This document shows, piece after piece, positions 1-5,895 of a stretch of DNA of 8,247 nucleotides. Position 1 is the first letter of the stretch. Each line of letters opens with the position of its first letter. Under the pieces are notes generated by a model. It was not told the DNA's origin, ran no database searches, and worked only from the letters and a program-made list of their open reading frames with translations. The DNA is from CAIXRL01 sp964619155 (GTDB lineage: Bacteria; Eisenbacteria; RBG-16-71-46). The stretch spans positions 1 to 8,247 of the forward strand of contig CAZUEM010000149.1 in the NCBI GenBank assembly GCA_964619155.1. Direction: 5' to 3'. The position numbers and the translations under genes were made by a program.

Positions 1-149
1 AGGTGGACCCGGCGCGTTTCCGCCCCGCCGACGTGCCGTACCTGGTCGGCGATCCGTCGCGCGCGCGACGCGACTGCGGCTGGAGCGTCACGCGGCCGCT
101 CGAGCAGACGCTGCGCGACGTGCTCGACGACTGGCGGGCGAAGGGCTGA
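1..149 (+). CDS. 3' end of GDP-mannose 4,6-dehydratase / GDP-6-deoxymannose reductase family SDR (partial)
   Basis: Reading from base 3, 48 codons run to a TGA at 147-149; the start lies left of the window. The visible residues contain RFRPADVPYLVGDPSRAR, then CGW and PLEQTLRDVLDDWR. This is the characteristic C-terminal tail of extended short-chain dehydrogenases acting on GDP-mannose: the RPADVPxLVGDPSKAR...GW block closes the substrate domain in GDP-mannose 4,6-dehydratase (Gmd) and GDP-6-deoxy-4-keto-mannose reductase (Rmd). The PLEQTLRDVLDDWR ending leans slightly towards Rmd, but the NAD(P)-binding half and catalytic YxxxK are outside the window, so the two cannot be separated. Either way it implies cytoplasmic synthesis of a GDP-6-deoxyhexose for the glycan made by this locus. 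It converges on the cupin genes across a repeat-filled gap. Confidence 0.8.
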   Translation, partial: VDPARFRPADVPYLVGDPSRARRDCGWSVTRPLEQTLRDVLDDWRAKG

Positions 150-160
150 GGGGCCGGGGC

Positions 161-210
161 GGTGATTCCCGTCTCGCTCGGCGACGCTGCCGGACGTATC
201 GCGGAAAGGC
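161..210 (-). repeat. Repeat unit A (inverted copy)
   Basis: Read on the minus strand, this unit starts GCCTTTCCGCGATACGTCCG and ends GGGAATCACC. It pairs with unit C at 363-412 (46/50) and, over its first 20 bases plus three flanking bases, perfectly with unit B. Confidence 0.85.
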
Positions 211-298
211 GGACGCTCACCTCGGACTTCCTGTCCTCGGTTCGCTAGGCGTTCGGCCTCCTCCGCCATTCCATGGCTCCCGGAGGCCTCTCGACTCC

Positions 299-350
299 GC
301 CTTTCCGCGATACGTCCGTCCGCTTTCGACGGAGGCACTGCGGAATCACC
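299..350 (+). repeat. Repeat unit B (partial/diverged copy) with internal hairpin
   Basis: The first 20 bases are identical to unit A, and the last nine (GGAATCACC, 342-350) match the end of units A and C. The roughly 23 bases between are unrelated. Part of that replaced interior forms a small hairpin, TCCGTC at 315-320 with GACGGA at 328-333 around a 7-base loop. Conserved ends with a swapped middle suggest recombination or selection on the termini. Confidence 0.75.
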
Positions 351-362
351 ACCCCGTGTTCA

Positions 363-412
363 GCCTTTCCGCGGTACGTCCGGCAGCGTCGCCGAGCGAA
401 GAGGGAATCACC
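363..412 (+). repeat. Repeat unit C (direct copy, 12 bases after unit B)
   Basis: This unit starts GCCTTTCCGCGGTACGTCCG, one change from units A and B, and ends GGGAATCACC. It stands in direct orientation to unit B and inverted to unit A. Its right end lies 9 bases beyond the stop codon of the leftward cupin gene. Confidence 0.85.
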
Positions 413-421
413 GTCCCGCGC

Positions 422-844
422 TCAGCCGTCGCTGCCCACGACTTTCGGGAACGCATCCGAGGCGTCGAACTCGAGCGGCGAGCACTCCAGCGCCTGCGAG
501 CGCTCGAGCCCCGTGAACGCGTGGGCGATGCGCGGCTCGATGACGATCGTCGTGCCCGCTTCCAGCTCGGTGTCGAGCCGCTCGCCGGTGTCGAGCGATT
601 CGAAGACGCCGCGCAGCCGGCCGGAGATGACGTAGAAGTACTCCGTCTTCTTCTCGTGCCAGTGGTTGCCGCGCCAGCGGCCAGGGCCCGGCAGCAATTC
701 GAGGTAGGCGATGAACCGCCACGGGCCGCCGTTCCAGACCGGCGCCGCCTCGCCCGCGCTCATGCGGATCCGCACGCCGTCGAGGATGGGCCGCGCGGGC
801 GGGCCGTCGAGGACCGGCAGCCGCCGGATCGTCACACCCTTCAT
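422..844 (-). CDS. Small single-domain cupin protein
   Basis: This 140-residue protein carries one cupin (double-stranded beta-helix) domain. Cupin motif 1 is seen at about residues 60-76 as NHWHEKKTEYFYVISGRL, with metal-ligand candidates His61, His63 and Glu68. Motif 2 is near residues 100-110, IVIEPRIAHAF, with the third histidine candidate at His108, so the metal site looks complete. The reading frame is open further upstream, but ATG 844 is chosen because it starts 5 bases after the upstream RmlC-like gene's stop and yields a normal cupin length. The short gap implies co-transcription and a linked job. Family knowledge allows an isomerase, epimerase or binding role on a nucleotide sugar. 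It does not look like the FdtA/QdtA 3,4-ketoisomerases, and the actual reaction is not known. Confidence 0.8.
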   Translation of the reverse strand: MKGVTIRRLPVLDGPPARPILDGVRIRMSAGEAAPVWNGGPWRFIAYLELLPGPGRWRGNHWHEKKTEYFYVISGRLRGVFESLDTGERLDTELEAGTTIVIEPRIAHAFTGLERSQALECSPLEFDASDAFPKVVGSDG

Positions 845-849
845 CGCGC

Positions 850-1377
850 TCAACCGTTCTTCGGTTCCCAGACGTCGGCGAGCACGCAGTCCCACGGGAA
901 CTTGAACTCGTCCGCCGGGTCGTAGACGTGCGTCTGCGCGTTGACGACCAGCACCTCGGGCGCCGAGAGCGCCTTCCAGCCGTGCATGATGCGCGGCGGG
1001 ATCTTGACCAGCCGGGGTTTGAGCGAGCCCAGGAACAGCGAGTTCACGTGGCGGAACGTCGGCGATTCGGGCCGCAGGTCCGCCATGCTCACCTGCAGCT
1101 TGCCGCGCGTCACCGTGAAGTGGTCGGTGTGCACGTCGTGCAAGTGCCAGCACTTCACGACGCCGTGGTCCGTGGCGCTCTGGTAGATGTGCGCGACGTC
1201 CTCGAGCCCGTCCTTCGTCCACGGCCGGCTCCACAGCTCGGTCACCTCGCCGCGGCCGTCGAGGTGCACGGTCAGGTCGCGGACGATGACGCCCTGGATG
1301 GTGGCCCGGCCCGGGGGCTGGACCAGGTACTCGAGGCTCTGCAGCCACTCGACGGTGACTTCACTGGCTTTCTTCAC
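850..1377 (-). CDS. dTDP-4-dehydrorhamnose 3,5-epimerase-like (RmlC-family) protein
   Basis: This 175-residue protein has the RmlC cupin layout: IQGVIVRDLTVHLDGRGEVTE near residues 27-47, GVVKCWHLH at 72-80, ADLRPESPTFRHV near 99-111, and VKIPPRIMHGWKAL at 124-137. RmlC enzymes epimerise C3/C5 of 4-keto-6-deoxy sugar nucleotides in the cytoplasm. By-eye alignment places a histidine at the usual catalytic His (about His78), but the segment that normally holds the active-site Tyr reads VNAQTHVYDP, with Asn where Tyr is expected; the lysine of the KLV motif also appears replaced. It may therefore be a mono-epimerase or another sugar-nucleotide enzyme. GTG 1377 is preferred over the longer open frame because homology begins just after it and a GAGG lies 6 bases upstream. 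It is the first gene of a two-cupin operon. Confidence 0.82.
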   Translation of the reverse strand: MKKASEVTVEWLQSLEYLVQPPGRATIQGVIVRDLTVHLDGRGEVTELWSRPWTKDGLEDVAHIYQSATDHGVVKCWHLHDVHTDHFTVTRGKLQVSMADLRPESPTFRHVNSLFLGSLKPRLVKIPPRIMHGWKALSAPEVLVVNAQTHVYDPADEFKFPWDCVLADVWEPKNG

Positions 1378-1383
1378 GCGGCG

Positions 1384-1387
1384 CCTC
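1384..1387 (-). promoter_or_regulatory. Ribosome binding site for the RmlC-like gene
   Basis: On the minus strand GAGG stands 6 bases before GTG 1377. It supports this start over the upstream open frame, whose extension has no family similarity. Confidence 0.55.
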
Positions 1388-1426
1388 GCGGAGGGAGGGA
1401 GTGCGGGTTCGGCGGACGGCGCGGCG

Positions 1427-1456
1427 ACTGTACGCACGCGGCCCGGGCGGGCGCAA
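1427..1456 (-). promoter_or_regulatory. Candidate sigma-70-type promoter for the two-cupin operon
   Basis: On the minus strand TTGCGC (1456-1451) is followed after 18 bases by TACAGT (1432-1427). The -10 matches four of six consensus positions and the -35 three. Transcription would start near 1420, giving a leader of about 43 bases before GTG 1377. No experimental support; called by eye. Confidence 0.4.
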
Positions 1457-1477
1457 TGCGGGTGGTCGCGGTTGCGC
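1451..1477. promoter_or_regulatory. Dyad GCGCAA-N15-TTGCGC in divergent control region
   Basis: A perfect 6-bp inverted repeat (1451-1456 and 1472-1477) with a 15-base spacer sits in the middle of the divergent region. Its arms coincide with both proposed -35 hexamers, so it may be either two back-to-back -35 elements or an operator for a dimeric regulator controlling both directions. Confidence 0.35.
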
Positions 1478-1501
1478 CTCCCGGACGCCGCCGGGTAGCT
1501 T
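1472..1501 (+). promoter_or_regulatory. Candidate promoter for the polymerase/ligase gene
   Basis: TTGCGC (1472-1477) is followed after 18 bases by TAGCTT (1496-1501), each matching three of six consensus positions. A start near 1508 would leave a leader of about 36 bases. It is weaker than the opposing candidate. Confidence 0.3.
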
Positions 1502-1504
1502 CCG

Positions 1505-1523
1505 GCAGATGAGCACCATCTGC
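1505..1523 (+). promoter_or_regulatory. 7-bp dyad GCAGATG-N5-CATCTGC before the polymerase/ligase start
   Basis: A perfect inverted repeat lies 20 bases upstream of ATG 1544, at or just after the inferred transcription start. It could act as an operator or as a small 5' leader hairpin near the ribosome landing site. No consensus Shine-Dalgarno sequence is visible between it and the ATG. Confidence 0.35.
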
Positions 1524-1543
1524 ACGGGTCCGGGTCGCGCGCG

Positions 1544-2974
1544 ATGAATGTCCCGGCCACCAGTCCGACGCCCGCACCCGCCCGGGCGGCGATATCGCTT
1601 CCGGCCATCGTCGGCGTGCTGGCCGTGAGCCTGCTGCTGGCGCTGCTGGTGAACGAGTGGGTGGGCGTCGCCGGGCTCGCCCTGGGGTTCGTGCTCGTCA
1701 CGCGGCCGTTCGACCCCTTCGTCGCCGTCCTGCTCGCGACGAGCGGCGCCGCCTTCGCCGCCTACGGCGAGCGCAGCATCCAGCGGGATCTCGCGATCGT
1801 GCTGGCGCTCTCGGTCTACGCGGCGGCCGCGTTCTGGACGACGTGGCTGGCACGCCGCTGGACCATGCCCCGCACGCACTTCACGATCGCCCTCGGCGCC
1901 CTCGCGGCGACCACGGCCCTCGCCGTCGTTCACGGGCTCCTCGTCCGGAACCCGATCCCGTACCTGGCGCTCGAACTGTTCCCGCTCGCCTCGCTCGCCT
2001 TCGCGCTCGTGATCGGGGGGCTCCGGCTGAAGCCGGGCGACCTTCGCATCGCGGGCTGGACGATCGCCGCGGTCGGCCTGCTGTCCGCCGCGGCCGGGTT
2101 CATCTCCTTCGGAACGACCGGCATTCGCACCGGCGGCATGGCGTTCTCGCCGATTCCCGGCTTCGTGGCCCTCGTCGTCCTGAGCCTCGCCCTGTTCGAC
2201 CCGGCGCCCAGGCCCCGGCTGCTGCCGGTCGTCGTCTTCTGCGTGCTCATCGCCCACCAGGTCGTCACGTTCACGCGCGGCTACTGGTTCGGGCTCATCG
2301 TCGGCGTACCGCTGATCTGCTGGCTGTACGCGCGCCGCGGACCGGGGTCCCGGCCGCGCTGGTCGAAGGTCGGCTCGACGCTCGGGCTCGCCGCGCTCCT
2401 GCTCGCGGTGGGCGGGCTCGGCGCGCTGACCCAGCCCCGCTGGGCCGAGATCGTGCAACTGCTGGGAAACCGGTTCGCGTCCAGCTTCCAGACCGAGAAC
2501 ACCCCGGAGACGGTGTCGAACCTCGCCCGGCTCGTCGAGATCCGGACGACCTGGAAGGCGATCACCGCCGCGCCGCTCTTCGGCTACGGGGAAGGCGCGA
2601 CCATCGTGGTCCGGCAGTTCTTCCACACCGACTTCGCCGGCCCGCAGTGGTGGATCCACCAGGGCTACGTGATGATGTGGTTCAAGCAGGGCGTGGTCGG
2701 CCTTCTCGCGCTGCTCTGGGTCCTCTACGCGGCGTTCCGCATGGGACTCGACGGCGCGTCGCGCGAGCATCCGCTCCGGGCCGGGTGGAACGTGGCGGCG
2801 GCGGCCTGCACGCTGTTCGCCGCCATCGTCGGGCTCACGAACTACTTCTTCTTCGTCGTGAGCCAGAGCTTCATGCTCGCGCTCGTCTGGGGGGTCGCGC
2901 TGAACGAATCGAAGCCGTCCTTCACGCGCATCCGCTGGCGCGCCCCGCGACGGAAGGCCCCGCCTCAGGCCTGA
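1544..2974 (+). CDS. O-antigen polymerase/ligase family membrane protein (Wzy/WaaL-like)
   Basis: This 476-residue, strongly hydrophobic protein has roughly a dozen membrane segments, beginning with LPAIVGVLAVSLLLALLV near residues 19-36. The Wzy_C-type signatures are present: FTRGYWFG at 243-250 (the usual SRG/TRG motif), a large non-membrane stretch around 297-375 containing ARLVEIRTTWKAI and PLFGYGEG (328-351), then QWWIHQGYVMMWFKQGVVGL at 368-387, the equivalent of the HNxYL...GxxGL block. Such proteins polymerise undecaprenyl-linked repeat units or ligate glycan to lipid A or protein on the outer face of the inner membrane; polymerase and ligase cannot be told apart by sequence alone. 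ATG 1544 gives a short proline/alanine-rich N-tail before the first helix. Its last 10 bases overlap the 3' end of the opposing flippase gene. Confidence 0.85.
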   Translation: MNVPATSPTPAPARAAISLPAIVGVLAVSLLLALLVNEWVGVAGLALGFVLVTRPFDPFVAVLLATSGAAFAAYGERSIQRDLAIVLALSVYAAAAFWTTWLARRWTMPRTHFTIALGALAATTALAVVHGLLVRNPIPYLALELFPLASLAFALVIGGLRLKPGDLRIAGWTIAAVGLLSAAAGFISFGTTGIRTGGMAFSPIPGFVALVVLSLALFDPAPRPRLLPVVVFCVLIAHQVVTFTRGYWFGLIVGVPLICWLYARRGPGSRPRWSKVGSTLGLAALLLAVGGLGALTQPRWAEIVQLLGNRFASSFQTENTPETVSNLARLVEIRTTWKAITAAPLFGYGEGATIVVRQFFHTDFAGPQWWIHQGYVMMWFKQGVVGLLALLWVLYAAFRMGLDGASREHPLRAGWNVAAAACTLFAAIVGLTNYFFFVVSQSFMLALVWGVALNESKPSFTRIRWRAPRRKAPPQA

Positions 2975-4227
2975 GCCCCGGCGGGGTCCTCCGGCCGCCG
3001 CCACGCGCGCCAGACGAGCGCGAGTTGCACGAGCGAGGCGAGCAGCATGGCGGCCACCGCGCCGCGCGGGCCCCAGCGAAGCACGAGCGGCAGGCCGGGG
3101 AACAGGACGACCGCGGGCAGCGCCATCGCCGCCAGCGCCACGTGCCGCGGCGCCCGGGTGGCGCGCAGGCCGTTCGCGAACATGTAGGCGATCCCGTCCG
3201 GGAGCACGAGCAGGAAGGCCCACGGCAGCAGCGGCGCCACGGCGTCGTAGCGGCCCGCGTACACCCCGTGCATCACGGCGGGGCCCGCGACCGCCGCGCC
3301 CGCGCAGAGCGCGAGCGAGGCGATCGCCCACGCCCCGACGAGGCGCTGCAGCGAGCCCGAGAAGCCCGAGCGCGAGCCGTGTGCGGCCCAGCGCGGGAGC
3401 AACACGAGCGTCAGCGCCTGGTTCACCTGGATGACGGGGTAGACGAAGTTCATGAGCGCGCGCAGTTCGGCCGCGCTCTCGAGGCCGTGCCGCAGCGGCA
3501 GCAGGAAGTAGTAGAGGTTTCCGCACCAGCCCAGCAGCGCGGTGAGGAGCGCCCAGCGCCCGTACTCCCAGTGCGAGCGGACGAGGTCCGGCGGGGCGGG
3601 AGCGTGCGCGGCGCCCGCCGGGCGGGACGCGCCGAGCGCGACGACCGAGGCGGCGCCGAGCGCGAGCATGCCGGACAGGGCGGTCAGCGAGCCGGTCGCG
3701 TGCAGGGCGGCGACCGCCGCCACCCCCGCCACGAGGAACAGCGCGCTCGCCGCGGTCGAGCGGCCGACGCGTCCCTGCAGGTAGAGCGTCCGGCGCCGCA
3801 GCCACAGCGCGAGCAGGAACGGCGCGGCGAGCCCGGCGCCGAGGAACGCCCACGCCGCCGGCCGCTGCCCGAGCAGCGCGAGGACCCCGGCGGTGGCGGC
3901 GAAGCCGAGGGCCGCGACCAGGCCGGAGCGGAAGTTGAGGCGCTCCACGGCGCGCACGTAGGTGTCCGGAGCCTCCCGGTAGCGCGACGGGGCGAACACC
4001 GTCATCGGCTCGGCGAAGATCGCGGTCTGCGCCTGCCCGAACAGGAGGAACGTGCTGTACGCGAGCACGAACCCGCCGTACTCGTCGGCGCGCAGGCTCC
4101 GCCCGAACAGGAGCACCATGAGCGTGCCCGCCCCGACGAACAGGAACTGGTCGAGGATCGCCGCGAGCCCCGACCGGATCGCAGGCCCCCGGGGCGTGAA
4201 CGCCGGGGCGCCGCCGTCGCCGCTCAT
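2965..4227 (-). CDS. Wzx-like oligosaccharide flippase (MOP superfamily)
   Basis: This 420-residue integral membrane protein has hydrophobic segments spread along its whole length (about 12). The N-terminal region has the flippase pattern of an amphipathic first helix followed by FGRSLRADEYGGFVLAYST (41-59), matching the LGxxEYGxFxLa signature of polysaccharide export flippases, then QTAIFAEPMTVFAPSRYRE (67-85), a PM-containing segment common in Wzx proteins of EPS loci. It would flip an undecaprenyl-diphosphate-linked repeat unit across the inner membrane. ATG 4227 overlaps the TGA of the upstream glycosyltransferase gene (4-base ATGA), so translational coupling is likely. It is the last gene of the five-gene unit and meets the polymerase/ligase gene tail to tail. 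Residues are unusually rich in Ala, Leu and Arg, in line with local GC content. Confidence 0.82.
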   Translation of the reverse strand: MSGDGGAPAFTPRGPAIRSGLAAILDQFLFVGAGTLMVLLFGRSLRADEYGGFVLAYSTFLLFGQAQTAIFAEPMTVFAPSRYREAPDTYVRAVERLNFRSGLVAALGFAATAGVLALLGQRPAAWAFLGAGLAAPFLLALWLRRRTLYLQGRVGRSTAASALFLVAGVAAVAALHATGSLTALSGMLALGAASVVALGASRPAGAAHAPAPPDLVRSHWEYGRWALLTALLGWCGNLYYFLLPLRHGLESAAELRALMNFVYPVIQVNQALTLVLLPRWAAHGSRSGFSGSLQRLVGAWAIASLALCAGAAVAGPAVMHGVYAGRYDAVAPLLPWAFLLVLPDGIAYMFANGLRATRAPRHVALAAMALPAVVLFPGLPLVLRWGPRGAVAAMLLASLVQLALVWRAWRRPEDPAGAQA

Positions 4228-5174
4228 GGAATGAACCGGCGGAGCACCAGGCGGCGGAACACCTGCACGGCCGCGAGGCCGAGGTGCAGGCCGCCCGGAC
4301 TCGCGCGGAAGAGGCGGGCCGCTTCGCGGATCTTCGCGCCACCGCCGGGCCTGCCCAGCCACTCGCGCGCCGTGAGCAGGAAGAGGTTCACGTTGAGCCG
4401 CCGGTCGTCGAGCGTGAGCCCCCGCTCGGCGGCCAGGCCGCGAATCATGACCAGGTCGTCCTCGAGCCGCCTGCGAACGTCCATCGCCATGTGAAACCGG
4501 CCCGGATGCACCTTCCAGCCGGCGAACGGCCGTCCCCACAGGAGCAGCGTGCCCGGCTCGTCTCCGAGAAAGGCCAGCGTGGCCTTCTGGTCCGTATGCG
4601 TGGGGTCGCCCTCGTCGAAGCGAAGGCGTCGCGGGCCGTCCAGCCGGTAGACGTTGGCCTGGAGCGGGCCGTAGCACATCGCCGCCTCCCGCAGCGTCGT
4701 GCGGACGAAATCGCGGAGCGGCACCTCGCGGCGCTCCCAGCGGATGAAGTTGCGGCCGACGCGCAGGCGCTTTCCCGCCGGGTCGATCAGCAGGTATCTC
4801 GCGAGCGCGAGCGGCGCCCCGCTCTCGGCCATCGCCGCGGTGAGCGCCAGAGCGTCGCCCTCCGGCAGCCACTCGTCGCCGACCATGAGATACGTGCCGA
4901 AGCGCGCACCGATGGCCTCGGCCGCTTCCAGGCAGCGGTTCCAATTGCCGATGCGCCCGAGATTGGCCTCGTTTCGGTGCACCCTCAGGAGCCCGCCGCT
5001 GCCCGCCGCGAGGGCCTGCGCCGCCTCGTACGACCCGTCGTCCGAGCCGTTGTCGCACACGATCACGGCGACGCGCGCGGGGTCGAACGGGGCCGCGAGG
5101 CACGAGCGCAGGGTCGCCTCGAGCAGCTTGCCGCCGTTGTAGGCGGGGATCAGCAGCGCGAACTCAACGCCCAC
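4224..5174 (-). CDS. Family 2 glycosyltransferase
   Basis: This 316-residue GT-A fold protein has the GT2 N-terminal pattern: FALLIPAYNGGKLLEATLRS (5-24), VIVCDNGSDDGSYE (37-50, nucleotide-binding acidic loop) and VHRNEANLGRIGNWNRCLEAA (65-85). The usual DxD metal site is represented by YLMVGDEWLPEGD (95-107), which has Asp-Glu rather than DxD or DDD. This occurs in some GT2 branches and leaves metal use uncertain. The C-terminal half is specific and not assignable. There are no obvious membrane spans, although the basic-hydrophobic tail (VQVFRRLVLRRFIP) could sit on the inner membrane. It should add a sugar, or possibly an NDP-linked substituent, to the lipid-linked glycan. GTG 5174 is supported by GAGG 9 bases upstream and by starting just before the first beta strand. 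It overlaps the preceding NTase gene by 11 bases. Confidence 0.85.
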   Translation of the reverse strand: MGVEFALLIPAYNGGKLLEATLRSCLAAPFDPARVAVIVCDNGSDDGSYEAAQALAAGSGGLLRVHRNEANLGRIGNWNRCLEAAEAIGARFGTYLMVGDEWLPEGDALALTAAMAESGAPLALARYLLIDPAGKRLRVGRNFIRWERREVPLRDFVRTTLREAAMCYGPLQANVYRLDGPRRLRFDEGDPTHTDQKATLAFLGDEPGTLLLWGRPFAGWKVHPGRFHMAMDVRRRLEDDLVMIRGLAAERGLTLDDRRLNVNLFLLTAREWLGRPGGGAKIREAARLFRASPGGLHLGLAAVQVFRRLVLRRFIP

Positions 5175-5895
5175 GCGCGAACGCCTCGACTTCCTCCGGG
5201 GTGCCGAGCGGGTGCACCGCGTCGGCGGGCACGCGGTGCACGTAGAGCGGCCGCCCGGTCTCGACGAGGTGCTGGTACATCGGCGCCACGTAGCGCTCCT
5301 TCAGGTCCGACGGGGTGCCGGCGCCGTAGAAGGCGGCGTACGTGTCCTCGTAAAGGCCCACCGACGAGAACCAGTAGAGCCCGATCGAGCAGTGCTCCGA
5401 GATTCGCACCTTCTCGCGGGCCTCGACGACGAGGTCGGAGCCGTCGGTCCGGAAGAAGCTCCAGGCGTCGCCGATGCCGGGAAAGCACGGGATCCAGCCG
5501 TCGCCCCGCACGTCGCGCGGGTGCAGGGCGCGTGGCTCGACGTACGTGTCGATGTTGTAGACGAGCAGCGGGGCGTTCGGGTCGCGCTCCCGCAGCGAGG
5601 GCAGGGTGCACAGCACGGTCGTGGCCTGCCCGTCGGTGACGCGGTCGAGCGAGATCAGCACGGGGTCGTCCACCCCGAACTCGCGAATCTCGCGGCGCAC
5701 GAGCGCCTCCGGCTCGTCCTCGGCCCGGACGACGAACGTGGCGTGCGCGCCCGGCAGGAAGTGGCGAAGGCTCTCCATCGCCCACGCGAACATCGTCCGG
5801 CCGCGCACCTCGATCGCGAACTTGGGCACGGCGTACCCCTTGGCGCGGAACCGGCTGCCGAGCCCGGCCATGGTGACGACGACGTGCAGGCTCAC
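5164..5895 (-). CDS. Sugar-phosphate/small-molecule nucleotidyltransferase (GT-A NTP_transferase family)
   Basis: This 243-residue enzyme has a clear pyrophosphorylase signature: LHVVVTMAGLGSRFRAKGYA then VPKFAIEVRGRTMFAWAMESL (residues 3-43), with the G-x-G-x-R-F loop and the PK of the phosphate-binding segment. Acidic metal-site candidates lie in LLVYNIDTYVEP (110-121, Asp116), and DGQATTVL (88-95) matches the base-recognition Q-A region. The missing C-terminal beta-helix makes it a minimal NTase, as in LicC or HddC-like enzymes rather than GlmU. It should form an NDP-activated product from a phosphorylated substrate and NTP in the cytoplasm; neither base nor substrate can be read from sequence. 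GTG 5895 overlaps the upstream stop (GTGA) and is needed to complete the first beta strand; the internal ATG at residue 9 would delete it. Confidence 0.8.
   Translation of the reverse strand: MSLHVVVTMAGLGSRFRAKGYAVPKFAIEVRGRTMFAWAMESLRHFLPGAHATFVVRAEDEPEALVRREIREFGVDDPVLISLDRVTDGQATTVLCTLPSLRERDPNAPLLVYNIDTYVEPRALHPRDVRGDGWIPCFPGIGDAWSFFRTDGSDLVVEAREKVRISEHCSIGLYWFSSVGLYEDTYAAFYGAGTPSDLKERYVAPMYQHLVETGRPLYVHRVPADAVHPLGTPEEVEAFARGR

Larger units (their letters stand above)
161..412. repeat. Inverted-repeat cluster between convergent genes (three related ~50-bp units)
   Basis: Bases 161-210 are the reverse complement of 363-412 with 46 of 50 positions matching by eye. A third unit at 299-350 shares both ends of the motif but not its middle. 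Inside the cluster, 191-213 and 296-318 form a perfect 23-bp inverted repeat with an 82-base loop. The cluster fills almost all the space between a rightward stop (149) and a leftward stop (422), where a bidirectional transcription barrier or a REP/BIME-like element would be expected. There is no U-tract, transposase or obvious target-site duplication. The function is inferred; the repeats are seen directly. Confidence 0.85.

Noticed and set aside
161..412. CRISPR array, integron attC site or insertion sequence
   Set aside because: The repeats are only three, in mixed orientation and unevenly spaced; there is no integrase-type core site, no transposase and no visible target duplication.
161..412. 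Classical intrinsic terminator
   Set aside because: No T-run follows any of the stems on either strand, so only a non-canonical termination or stabilising role can be proposed.
273..925. Plus-strand open frames over the repeat cluster and cupin gene
   Set aside because: They start inside the inverted repeats and continue antisense to the cupin gene; the residues are Arg/Ser/Pro-rich and without motifs.
845..1348. Upstream extension of the small cupin
   Set aside because: The extra residues overlap the RmlC-like gene in another frame; the cupin fold is complete from ATG 844.
1480..1495. Short CCCGG-N6-CCGGG stem in the divergent region
   Set aside because: A 5-bp G+C stem is expected by chance at this base composition and lies within the proposed promoter spacer.
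1378..1701. Upstream extension of the RmlC-like gene
   Set aside because: The extension runs through the divergent promoter region and into the polymerase/ligase gene; family similarity and the GAGG site both point to GTG 1377.
1361..4342. 993-codon open frame on the minus strand
   Set aside because: It crosses the plus-strand polymerase/ligase and reads the flippase out of frame. The product is Arg/Ala/Gly/Glu-rich with no domain motif, typical of a GC-rich shadow frame.
1657..4494. 945-codon open frame on the plus strand
   Set aside because: It overlaps the polymerase/ligase in another frame and then lies antisense to the flippase and GT2. The composition is low complexity Arg/Ala/Glu with no motif.
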